Shown: piece after piece, positions 36,740 to 44,380 of the stretch | How the letters are laid out: the number at the start of each line of letters is the position of its first letter | Position numbering within the stretch: position 1 is the first letter of the stretch | Assembly: GCF_002159735.1 (NCBI RefSeq) | Contig: NZ_NFJF01000002.1 | Coordinates: 1 to 64,000 of the forward strand | Direction of reading: 5' to 3' | DNA from: Olsenella sp. An270 | GTDB lineage: Bacteria; Actinomycetota; Coriobacteriia; Coriobacteriales; Atopobiaceae | DNA length: 64,000 bases | The notes under the pieces: generated by a model | Databases searched by the model: none | What the model saw: only the letters and a program-made list of their open reading frames with translations | Told to the model about the DNA's origin: nothing | Translations under genes and position numbers: made by a program

Positions 36740-36952
36740 ATGGACGACGAGCTCAAGCGCATCTGGGTCGCCGACGAGGGCTGCATAGGCTGCCGCCTCT
36801 GCGAGCGCGCGTGCCCCACCGGTGCCATGCGCGTGGAGGACAAGCAGGCGGCAATCGACTACGCGCTCTGCATCGCGTGCGGCATGTGCGCCACCAAGTG
36901 CCGCAAGGGCGTCATCCACGACACGCTGGGCATCTACGCCCCGGCCCAGTAG
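36740..36952 (+). CDS. 2x[4Fe-4S] ferredoxin
   Basis: A 70-residue bacterial ferredoxin with two CxxCxxCxxxC motifs: Cys15/18/21/25 (CIGCRLCERACP) and Cys44/47/50/54 (CIACGMCATKCRKG). The usual Pro after the last cysteine of the second cluster is Arg, which may shift its potential. It sits 11 bp before the molybdenum hydroxylase and after ygfK, so it is the likely electron carrier between them. The start is ATG at 36740 behind AAGGAGGGG. Confidence 0.93.
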   Translation: MDDELKRIWVADEGCIGCRLCERACPTGAMRVEDKQAAIDYALCIACGMCATKCRKGVIHDTLGIYAPAQ

Positions 36953-36963
36953 GGGAGGAGACC

Positions 36964-39738
36964 ATGGCAGCTGGAACCGCCGTCAAGGCACCCGCCGAGT
37001 ACCGCTTCACCGTCAACGGCGAGGAGCAGGTCGTCACATGTGACAAGCCGCTCCTTCGCTACCTGCGCGACGAGCTTCATCTCACCTCCGTCAAGGACGG
37101 CTGCTCCGAGGGCGCGTGCGGCACCTGCACCGTGCTCGTGGACGATCGCGCCACCAAGGCGTGCGTCCTCACCACGCGCCTTGCCAACGGCCGCGACATC
37201 GTGACCGTGGAGGGTCTGCCCCACGAGGAGCAGGAGGCCTTCGTCTACGCGTTCGGCGCGGTGGGTGCCGTGCAGTGCGGCTTCTGCATCCCCGGCATGG
37301 TCATGGCGGGCGCGGCCCTCATCCACAAGGTGCCCGACCCCACCGAGGACCAGGTCAAAGTGGCCATCCGCGGCAACGTCTGCCGCTGCACCGGCTACAA
37401 GAAGATCATCGAGGGCATCCTGCTCGCCGCCGCCATCCTGCGGGGCGAGAAGAGCATCGACCCCGAGCTCGAGCGCGGCGACGACTACGGCGTGGGCAAG
37501 CGCGCCTTCCGCGTTGACGTGCGCCGCAAGGTCCTGGGCTTTGGCAAGTACCCCGACGACATCGACGAGCGCGACTTCCCCGACCTCACCTACGCCAGCG
37601 CCGTGCGCTCCAAGTACCCGCGCGCCCGCGTGGTCAAGATCGACGCCGAGAAGGCCCGCGCCATGCCGGGCGTCCTCGCCGTGCTCACGGCCGCCGACGT
37701 GCCCGTGAACGCGGTCGGTCACCTGCTCTACGACTGGGACGTCATGACGGCCGAGGGCGACGTCACCCACTGCGTGGGCGACGCGATTGCCCTGGTGGTG
37801 GCTGAGGACGCCGCCACGCTTGAGAAGGCCAAGAAGGCCGTCAAGGTGGAGTACGAGGTTCTCGAGCCCGTCCGCTCCATCGAGGAGGCCCGCGCCGAGG
37901 GCGCGCCTGTGCTCCACAAGCCCTACCTCGCGTTTGGCAACTGGGTCACGCCCGAGAACAACATCTGCCAGCAGCGCCACGTGGTCCGCGGCGACGCTGC
38001 CGCGGCGCTCGCGGGCGCTGCGCACAAGGTGACGCGCACCTTCAAGACGCCGTTCACCGAGCACGCGTTCCTCGAGCCGGAGTGCGCCGTGGCCTTCCCG
38101 TACAAGGACGGCGTGAAGGTCTGCTCGTCCGACCAGGGCGCCTACGACTCCCGCAAGGAGATCGCCCACATGCTCGGCTGGGACGCCACGCCGGAGCGCG
38201 TGGTCGTGGAGACCATGCTCGTGGGCGGCGGCTTTGGCGGCAAGGAGGACGTCTCCGTGCAGCACCTGGCCGCACTCGCCGCGCTCGCCGTGAACCGTCC
38301 GGTCAAGGTGCGCCTCACGCGCCAGGAGTCCATCAACTTCCATCCCAAGCGCCACTACATGGAGGGCACCTTCACGCTCGGCTGCGACGAGGACGGCACC
38401 TTCGTGGGCCTGGACTGCGAGATCAACTTCGACACCGGCGCCTACGCGAGCCTGTGCGGCCCGGTCCTGGAGCGCGCCTGCACGCACTCCGTGGGTCCGT
38501 ACTGCTACCAGAACACCGACATCCGCGGTTTTGGCTGGTACACCAACAACCCGCCCGCCGGCGCGTTCCGCGGCTTCGGCGTGTGCCAGAGCGAGTTTGC
38601 GCTCGAGAGCCTGATCGACCTTCTCGCCGACGAGGTGGGCATCTCCCCGTGGGAGATCCGCTACCGCAACGCCATCGAGCCGGGCAAGGTCCTGCCCAAC
38701 GGCCAGATCGCCGACCGCTCCACCGCCCTCAAGGAGACCCTGCTCGCGGTGCGCGACGTCTACGAGGCGCATCCCGGCCACGCCGGCCTCGCCTGCGCGA
38801 TGAAGAACGCGGGCGTGGGCGTGGGCCTGCCCGACGCCGGCCGCTGCAAGATCCGCGTGGAGGACGGTCGTGCCGTGGTCTACTCCGCCACTTCCGACAT
38901 CGGTCAGGGCTGCAACACCGTCTTCCTGCAGGACGTTGCCGAGGCCACCGGACTTCCGCTCGCAAACATCGTGAACGGCGAGTGCTCCACCGAGAACGCG
39001 CCCGACTCCGGCACCACCTCGGGCTCGCGCCAGACCCTCATCACCGGTGAGGCCGTGCGTGGCGCGGCGTTCCTGCTACGCGACGCCATGCTCGCGGTGG
39101 AGGAGGGGACCGAGACCGGCACGGAGCCCGTGGTGGCCCACGGCGACGGCTTTGTGGTGGAGTACGCCGACGGCACACCCTACGTGGGCCCGGGCGCCGG
39201 CTACCACGCGCAGGACCCGGTGGCCGCGCTGGCCGCCCTCGAGGGCCGCGAGTTCTCCTACGAGTACCTCGAGAAGACCGACAAGCTCGGCGCGGACGTG
39301 CCCAACCCCAAGAGCCACGTGGCCTACGGCTACGCCACGCATGTGGTGATCCTGGACGACGACGGCCGCGTGACCGAGGTCCACGCTGCGCACGACTCCG
39401 GCAAGGTGGTGAACCCCATCGCCATCCAGGGCCAGATTGAGGGCGGCGTGCTCATGGGCATGGGCTACGCGCTCACCGAGCGCTTTGACCTGGAGGACTG
39501 CGTCCCGCAGGTGAAGTTTGGCATGCTGGGCCTCTTCCGCGCGCCGGACATCCCCTACATCAACGCCATCTACGTCGAGAAGGACGAGCTGCTCGACGTG
39601 GGCTACGGCGCCAAGGGCATCGGCGAGATCGCCACGATCCCCACCGCGCCCGCGGTCCAGAACGCCTACCGTGCCCTCACCGGCGAGCTCCAGACCGAGC
39701 TCCCGCTGCGTCACTCGTACTACGCACGCGAGAAGTAG
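36964..39738 (+). CDS. selenium-dependent-type xanthine dehydrogenase ([2Fe-2S]-Mo fusion)
   Basis: A 924-residue molybdenum hydroxylase. The N-terminal [2Fe-2S] domains have Cys47/52/55/67 (GCSEGACGTC) and the second cluster (QCGFC, CRCTGY at about 106-143); from about residue 175 it is the molybdopterin-binding subunit, with VGGGFGGKED, AFRGFGVCQ and the active-site Glu in KGIGEIATIP. There is no FAD domain and no selenocysteine; in this class selenium is a labile ligand. It probably oxidises hypoxanthine/xanthine or reduces urate. A strong terminator follows. Confidence 0.92.
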   Translation: MAAGTAVKAPAEYRFTVNGEEQVVTCDKPLLRYLRDELHLTSVKDGCSEGACGTCTVLVDDRATKACVLTTRLANGRDIVTVEGLPHEEQEAFVYAFGAVGAVQCGFCIPGMVMAGAALIHKVPDPTEDQVKVAIRGNVCRCTGYKKIIEGILLAAAILRGEKSIDPELERGDDYGVGKRAFRVDVRRKVLGFGKYPDDIDERDFPDLTYASAVRSKYPRARVVKIDAEKARAMPGVLAVLTAADVPVNAVGHLLYDWDVMTAEGDVTHCVGDAIALVVAEDAATLEKAKKAVKVEYEVLEPVRSIEEARAEGAPVLHKPYLAFGNWVTPENNICQQRHVVRGDAAAALAGAAHKVTRTFKTPFTEHAFLEPECAVAFPYKDGVKVCSSDQGAYDSRKEIAHMLGWDATPERVVVETMLVGGGFGGKEDVSVQHLAALAALAVNRPVKVRLTRQESINFHPKRHYMEGTFTLGCDEDGTFVGLDCEINFDTGAYASLCGPVLERACTHSVGPYCYQNTDIRGFGWYTNNPPAGAFRGFGVCQSEFALESLIDLLADEVGISPWEIRYRNAIEPGKVLPNGQIADRSTALKETLLAVRDVYEAHPGHAGLACAMKNAGVGVGLPDAGRCKIRVEDGRAVVYSATSDIGQGCNTVFLQDVAEATGLPLANIVNGECSTENAPDSGTTSGSRQTLITGEAVRGAAFLLRDAMLAVEEGTETGTEPVVAHGDGFVVEYADGTPYVGPGAGYHAQDPVAALAALEGREFSYEYLEKTDKLGADVPNPKSHVAYGYATHVVILDDDGRVTEVHAAHDSGKVVNPIAIQGQIEGGVLMGMGYALTERFDLEDCVPQVKFGMLGLFRAPDIPYINAIYVEKDELLDVGYGAKGIGEIATIPTAPAVQNAYRALTGELQTELPLRHSYYAREK

Positions 39739-39764
39739 CTCCGCTTCCTCGCACATCCCTTGCA

Positions 39765-39808
39765 GAGGGCCCGCCGGTTTGCCATGCCCGGCGGGCCCTC
39801 GTTCTTCT
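39765..39808 (+). terminator. rho-independent terminator of the purine operon
   Basis: GAGGGCCCGCCGG (39765-39777) pairs perfectly with CCGGCGGGCCCTC (39788-39800), followed by GTTCTTCTCGG, a variant of the dispersed motif that also supplies the U-rich tail. Confidence 0.85.
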
Positions 39809-40336
39809 CGGCTCCTCGCTTGCCCGGCCGCCCGCCCGCCTGAGCATCCATCGCGTCAAAACGGACAAAAGGCCGAGAAAACCGCCCGATTCTGTCCGTT
39901 CTAACGCGATGGATGCCAGGCGCCCCGTTTTTCTCGCTGTTGGGCGTGCTCGCGCCCGTCGCTCGTTCCATCCCGTGCCTCGAGTCTGCTCTCGCGGAGT
40001 CTGCTCCTTGCGGCTCCGTTCGCCGGACGTGCGGCGTCGGCATGTGCGGCATTTTTCTCGTTCATTACCGCCTCGAGCGGTGCTTGGGCAAGATTCGTGA
40101 GACTCCCGCCGATCTCCTCGACAAACTCGAGCATCGAGAGCGCGCCTTGTGGCAGAGAGCCCAGGGTGACTTTTGTTTCCGATTATTCTTCTTGGATGAA
40201 AGAGGATTCAGGTCGGAGGCCGCTTCATTTCCAAGCTTACCGTACATCACAATTCGCGAAACGATTGTCCGTATAAAGCAATACAGCACTGAATGTGATA
40301 ATATCACATTCAGTGCTGTATTGAGGAGGGATACAG
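39809..40336. other. gene-free junction with two long inverted repeats
   Basis: No credible ORF. An inverted repeat (CATCCATCGCG... at 39845-39867 against 39893-39915, 21 of 23 matching) flanks a motif variant. At 40279-40323 a 45-nt palindrome with a single central base (arms 40279-40300 and 40302-40323, both perfect; core TGTGATAATATCACA) ends exactly at the GAGGAGGG ribosome-binding site of the RloA-like gene. This region marks the left edge of the accessory island. Confidence 0.7.
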
Positions 40337-41683
40337 ATGCTGCTGAACTTCACTCTGAGCAATTGGATGTCCTATCGTGATGAAGCTTCCCTCAGTATGA
40401 TTTCCTCGCTTGAGCGGCAGCATGGGGAGACTCGCTCGGAGCTTCCGGGCTTTCGGAGCAAGAAGATCCTCCCAGTTGCTGCCGTGTACGGCGGCAACTC
40501 TTCCGGAAAGACTGCCCTCTTCAAGGGGCTCGCTGCGCTTCGCGAGATGGTCCTTACTGATCCTGGGGTGGACGGTCTGCTTCCCATTCGGCCTTTCATG
40601 CTTGACTCTCAGTCTTCGATGAGTCCGACGATGTTCGACATCACTTTCCTTGCCGGGAGGACGACGTATCGGCTTGTGGTTGAAGCTACGCGCTTCTCCG
40701 TCTCCTATGAATGCCTTGAGATAGTCAAAGAAGGCCAATCGATAGACGTTTATGAGCGCGACGCATCTCGCGATGAGCGTTTCCAGCTCAACAGAGAGCT
40801 TTTCAGCGACCCCGATCACGTACTGTACGCCGCAAAGAGCACTCGAAGTAATCAGGTTTTTCTCGGGGCGGGATTCTCCCAAAACATTGATGAGTTAAGA
40901 GAGCCTTTTGGGTGGTTTGCCGAGACTCTCGAGCTGGTGGGTGTTGAGTCGCAGGCCTGGTCGTTTGCCACGGCAGCGACCGACCGCGAGGACTTCCTCC
41001 GATATGCGGGTGAGGCGCTCTCGCGAATGGACACGGGGATATGTGGCTTGGTTGGAGAACGGGTTGAAGTTGATGCCCTCCCACCCGACGCTCGTCTGCT
41101 CAAGAGGGCATCGGAGCTCAAGGAGGATGAGACTATCACCGTCGTTGTCGACAGGGCTCCCGGCGACTACGGGTTCGAGATGCTCTCGGTTCGCGGCGGC
41201 GATTCCCGGCCGGATGTCCAGAGGCTTAGAACACTTCATCGTGGCCCCGACGGCGAGGAGCACTCTTTTGGACTAAGCGCGGAGTCCTCCGGAACCCAGA
41301 GGCTCATGGGCCTACTCCCCATGCTGTTCGACCTCTCTGGCGAGAGTGGTTCACACGGCTCAAAGGTTTTTGTGGTGGACGAGCTTGACCGCTGCTTTCA
41401 CACCATGCTCACCTCCCGTCTCATAGAGGACTTTCTCGCGACGTGCGGGCCCGACAAGCGAAAGCAGCTCCTCTTTACGACACACGACCTTCTTCTCATG
41501 GACCAGTCGCTCATGCGCAGGGACGAGATGTACATCGCCCAGCGAGGGTCAGATGGGCGGTCCCAGATTGTTGCCCTGAGCGACTTCGAGGGGATTCGCT
41601 TTGACAAGGACCTGATCAAGAGCTACCTCGAGGGGCGCTTCGGCGGTATCCCGATGCTGGGTGAGGTGTCCGACCATGGGTAA
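40337..41683 (+). CDS. RloA-like AAA ATPase, putative phage defence
   Basis: A 448-residue SMC/ABC-type AAA ATPase (AAA_15/AAA_21 class). It opens with LLNFTLSNWMSYRDEASLS, Walker A at about residues 52-59 (GNSSGKTA), signature-like ESSGTQRLMGL, Walker B VFVVDELDR (about 350) and FTTHDLLLMDQ. Such ATPases pair with RloB or other TOPRIM-like nucleases in abortive-infection systems. The start is ATG at 40337, directly after a 45-nt palindrome. GC is lower than in the flanking chromosome. It overlaps rloB by 8 bp. Confidence 0.87.
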   Translation: MLLNFTLSNWMSYRDEASLSMISSLERQHGETRSELPGFRSKKILPVAAVYGGNSSGKTALFKGLAALREMVLTDPGVDGLLPIRPFMLDSQSSMSPTMFDITFLAGRTTYRLVVEATRFSVSYECLEIVKEGQSIDVYERDASRDERFQLNRELFSDPDHVLYAAKSTRSNQVFLGAGFSQNIDELREPFGWFAETLELVGVESQAWSFATAATDREDFLRYAGEALSRMDTGICGLVGERVEVDALPPDARLLKRASELKEDETITVVVDRAPGDYGFEMLSVRGGDSRPDVQRLRTLHRGPDGEEHSFGLSAESSGTQRLMGLLPMLFDLSGESGSHGSKVFVVDELDRCFHTMLTSRLIEDFLATCGPDKRKQLLFTTHDLLLMDQSLMRRDEMYIAQRGSDGRSQIVALSDFEGIRFDKDLIKSYLEGRFGGIPMLGEVSDHG

Positions 41684-42272
41684 GAGGAAGAACAATACGC
41701 TGGTAAGGCAGACGGGGCGGCGTGCCTATCGCCCCGTCTGCTGGGTCTCAGCCGAGGGTGCCACCGAGCGAGACTACTTCCGTATGGCGGTTTTCAAGGA
41801 TGCCCGTGCCTCCGTGAAGTATCCGAAAAACGTCCATCCTTCAAGGAGAAATCCCGCAGCGGTTCTCAAGAGACTCCAGAAGGAAATCGGGTCCGAGGAG
41901 CTTAGGGATGGAGATGAGGCGTGGGTTGTCGTGGACGTAGATGACTACGAGGGCGAGCTCGGTGATCTTCTCGAGTGGTGTGACAGTCATCCGGGTTTCC
42001 ACCTCGCAGTGAGCAATCCAAAGTTCGAGCTGTTCCTCGTCATGCATTTTGAGAAAGCCAACGGATGCACGACAGCGGCAAAGGTCGACGCTGCCCTTAA
42101 ACGTCACATGCCCGGGTACGATAAGCGCCTGACTCCGACGCAGTTCTCGCTCGAAGACGTGAGGGGTGCGATAGCAAACGCGAGAGAGAAGCGCGTTGCC
42201 CGTGCGGATGAGTTACCCGGGCCCGGGATGACGGATGCGTTCAAGTTGGCGGAGAGTTTGCTAGGAGTATAG
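41676..42272 (+). CDS. RloB-like TOPRIM nuclease
   Basis: A 198-residue RloB family protein. The TOPRIM acidic residues are visible: Glu27 in SAEGATERDYF and Asp87/Asp89 in VVVDVDDYEG, plus the RloB-typical SNPKFELFLVMHF. RloB is the probable effector of an RloA-RloB (AbiL-like) system that acts on nucleic acid when the ATPase senses infection. The ATG at 41676 lies inside the end of rloA, indicating tight coupling. Confidence 0.87.
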   Translation: MGKRKNNTLVRQTGRRAYRPVCWVSAEGATERDYFRMAVFKDARASVKYPKNVHPSRRNPAAVLKRLQKEIGSEELRDGDEAWVVVDVDDYEGELGDLLEWCDSHPGFHLAVSNPKFELFLVMHFEKANGCTTAAKVDAALKRHMPGYDKRLTPTQFSLEDVRGAIANAREKRVARADELPGPGMTDAFKLAESLLGV

Positions 42273-42273
42273 G

Positions 42274-43221
42274 TTGATTGCGAGAAGCCTTCTTGATGGG
42301 TTTACGGAGAAGCTTGAATTTGAGACCGTGTGGCAGCTCAAGCTTTACGACGGTGAGGTGTATCACTACTCCTCACTGGGGAACGTCAATCCCATCCTCT
42401 TGGGCGAAGAAGGCCTATGCCTCTGGGCGAGCAGGATTGACTGTTTGAACGACGCTTCCGAGGGGACGCTGCCCGTAATTCGGTTCGCCCAGGCCTGCGA
42501 CGAGCTTAAGGCCGCTGGGAGAATTGACGAGAGTTTCTACGAATTGATCAGAGATGTTCGTCCCAACCGCACCGGGCTTATCCTCTATACGGCAAGCGGA
42601 AAGACTCGTCCGGTGAGAGATGAGTTCAAGACGTACGTCACCTCTTTTTCTGAGGACCCTGACGCGCTGGCAATGTGGAACTACTATTCCAAGGGCAACC
42701 GATATGAGGGGATGAATATAGGAGTCTCTTCTCGCGACTTGCTGAATTCTCTCAGCTCACGCCAAAACCAAGACGGAACCATGATGGCGCTCATGGTGAA
42801 GGTGATATATGACGAAAGAGAGCAGCTTGAGCTAATCGAGAGGGCACTCCTCGATTTGTATGAGAACTACGAACAGGGCTATGGGGGACACGTTAGATAT
42901 CACATCGGAACGTTACTCAGTAATCTGAAGCCTGTCTTTAAGTACGCCTGCTTTTCCCACGAGAAGGAGGTGCGCTTGTTCGTCAACGTGTACAACAAGC
43001 TTGAATCTGGGGTGCGTGTTGAGTACAGAACCTGTGCCGGATACGTGGTTCCCTATGTCTCCCTCAACTTTGACAGGGCTGTTGTTTCTCGGATAACGCT
43101 TGGACCGAGTCTTGGAAGCGATGATCAGAAGGCTGTGCAGAAAAAGGTCGTTGAGGAGATGCTGAAGAGCTGTGGCTATCGAGCCGCGGTTGAGCAGTCG
43201 AACATTCCCGTGAGATACTGA
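42274..43221 (+). CDS. DUF2971 family protein, third gene of the RloAB operon
   Basis: A 315-residue protein with the DUF2971 pattern: VYHYSSLGNVNPILLGEEGLCLWASRIDCLNDASEG near residues 28-65 and YVTSFSEDPDALAMWNYYSKG at about 114-134, then VRLFVN. Biochemical function is not known to me. The start is TTG at 42274, one base after the rloB stop, so it is translated with RloAB. It may be an accessory or regulatory part of the defence system, or a separate cargo gene. Confidence 0.75.
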   Translation: MIARSLLDGFTEKLEFETVWQLKLYDGEVYHYSSLGNVNPILLGEEGLCLWASRIDCLNDASEGTLPVIRFAQACDELKAAGRIDESFYELIRDVRPNRTGLILYTASGKTRPVRDEFKTYVTSFSEDPDALAMWNYYSKGNRYEGMNIGVSSRDLLNSLSSRQNQDGTMMALMVKVIYDEREQLELIERALLDLYENYEQGYGGHVRYHIGTLLSNLKPVFKYACFSHEKEVRLFVNVYNKLESGVRVEYRTCAGYVVPYVSLNFDRAVVSRITLGPSLGSDDQKAVQKKVVEEMLKSCGYRAAVEQSNIPVRY

Positions 43222-43447
43222 GTTACACACGAACGATGTTTTCACAGAGTATATCGAGTGGCCTTGACCTCAGAAAATATTTAAAGTTTCTTAGGAGCTC
43301 GAGGGTGCAGCATCGGCATTCAGGCGAGAAGAGCGACGGTTTGATGCTGCGTAGCCGACCCGTGCACCGCGCCAATTCCCCACGTGCCAGATGAACCATG
43401 CCGACAAACGCTGTTGGTAAGGACGGCTAGCTGCATTCACGCAGAAA

Positions 43448-43492
43448 CTATAGGAATACGTTGGTGTCGAGCGCAACTTTACGCCGGCTCAT
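43448..43492 (-). pseudogene. remnant of a PIN-domain toxin gene
   Basis: Overlapping the end of the 99-codon gene by 14 bp (ATG at 43492, its stop at 43479), a frame reads MSRRKVALDTNVFL and then stops. VALDTNVFL is the characteristic beginning of PIN-domain toxins, including the first catalytic Asp. None of the three frames to the left resembles the remainder of a PIN domain, so the body of the gene has been deleted. Confidence 0.65.
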
Positions 43493-43778
43493 GGTAGGGC
43501 TCCATCCTCTTGAGCTCGAGCGTAGCTCTGTCGAGGATGAGCGTCTTATAGGTGCGCAGTGACTTTGGGCTTGTAGTGAGTCCTGCAAGGGCCGTTGCCG
43601 GAAGATCGCTTCCGAGGACGTAACCAACAACGACGCGCCAGCTGGTTTCGTCCTCGCTCAACTCGATGCCCTCGAGAGCTGCGTACCTGGCCTCCGGGAT
43701 GAGCTCCACGAGAATCTCAACCGCTCTCTTTGCTGCTGCCTGCGCCGACGAGACGTCCATGACGAGTCCTCCAACCAT
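43479..43778 (-). CDS. probable antitoxin partner of a lost PIN toxin (99 aa)
   Basis: An alpha/beta protein with an N-terminal helix (AQAAAKRAVEILVELIP), the strand pair YAALEGIELSEDETSWRVVVGY and a C-terminal RTYKTLILDRATLELKRME. This pattern is known from small proteins encoded immediately upstream of PIN-domain genes. A shorter start (MDVSSAQ, 43760) has an even better ribosome-binding site (GGAGG). Its toxin is reduced to 14 codons, so the gene is likely a relic or a solitary antitoxin. Confidence 0.65.
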   Translation of the reverse strand: MVGGLVMDVSSAQAAAKRAVEILVELIPEARYAALEGIELSEDETSWRVVVGYVLGSDLPATALAGLTTSPKSLRTYKTLILDRATLELKRMEPYHEPA

Positions 43779-44380
43779 GTCGTTCCTTTCTCTTCAAGTG
43801 TAGCGCGCTCGCGTTCAAGCTCTTGAGGTAGTTCCTCATGAAGCCTCCGTGCCTCCATTGAGGGGTAAGACCCTAGCACGGAGGCGGTAGGCCTTGTCTT
43901 GCAGTTGTCTTCCACGTAGCTGCGTTCCCAGCTCAAGACAGTTGAGAAGGACATATGGTTCGAATCTCTATCGACAGACGGTCGGGTTTCGTGTGTCACC
44001 GGTAGACAAGTTGCCTTGGGTGCAAATCGTTGCGTCGCGCGTCCGCACAATGGGTGTCGGGGACAGCGAACGGCATAGTCGCCGTCAAAATGGCTTGCTG
44101 GAAGAAGCGCTTGTGGACAGCGAGGGCCAGGAGTTCGCGACGCTCGCGACTTTACCGCCAAATCTTTACCGCCAGTGGCGGTAAAACCCTATCGGAGCGT
44201 GGAGGACAAGATTATTCTGCTGAGAATTATTCTGCGGAGAATAATCTTGCAGCCGAGAAGAACGCGGCGCTTCAAGCGCTGCCCATCAATCAACGCTCCC
44301 GTCACGCTACGGAAACACAGGTAGGGCAAAGTTACCCTTTGTGTAGCTGAAACTGCCCGCGCCCCGTCGAGAGGCCCTCC
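43779..44380. other. gene-free region with palindromic sites
   Basis: No supported gene. TTTACCGCC occurs at about 44151 and at 44165-44173, the latter forming a perfect hairpin with GGCGGTAAA (44177-44185, 3-nt loop). CAAGATTATTCT (44207-44218) is mirrored by AGAATAATCTTG (44238-44249), with a further ATTATTCTGC inside. A GGTTCGAATC at 43957 looks like a tRNA T-arm but nothing around it folds as a tRNA. The region looks like an operator cluster whose gene has been lost. Confidence 0.5.

Noticed and set aside
33016-36843. 1275-codon minus-strand open frame opposite ygfK
   Set aside because: It is the mirror of a real GC-rich gene: Ala/Arg/Val/His-rich translation with no motif, while the plus strand has clear YgfK domains. 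The same holds for other long antisense frames, e.g. opposite gatB and the suf genes.
36964-39738. Selenocysteine in the Mo hydroxylase
   Set aside because: No in-frame TGA occurs; selenium in this class is a labile cofactor ligand rather than an encoded residue.
39913-40380. 155-codon plus-strand ORF before the RloA gene
   Set aside because: No ribosome-binding site, no motif, overlaps the 45-nt palindrome and the real ATPase start.
43291-43476. 61-codon minus-strand ORF left of the PIN remnant
   Set aside because: No PIN-like residues or ribosome-binding site; it looks like random open frame after the truncation.
43951-43975. tRNA gene suggested by GGTTCGAATC
   Set aside because: The bases around the T-loop-like word do not form the T stem, and no acceptor or anticodon stem can be drawn.
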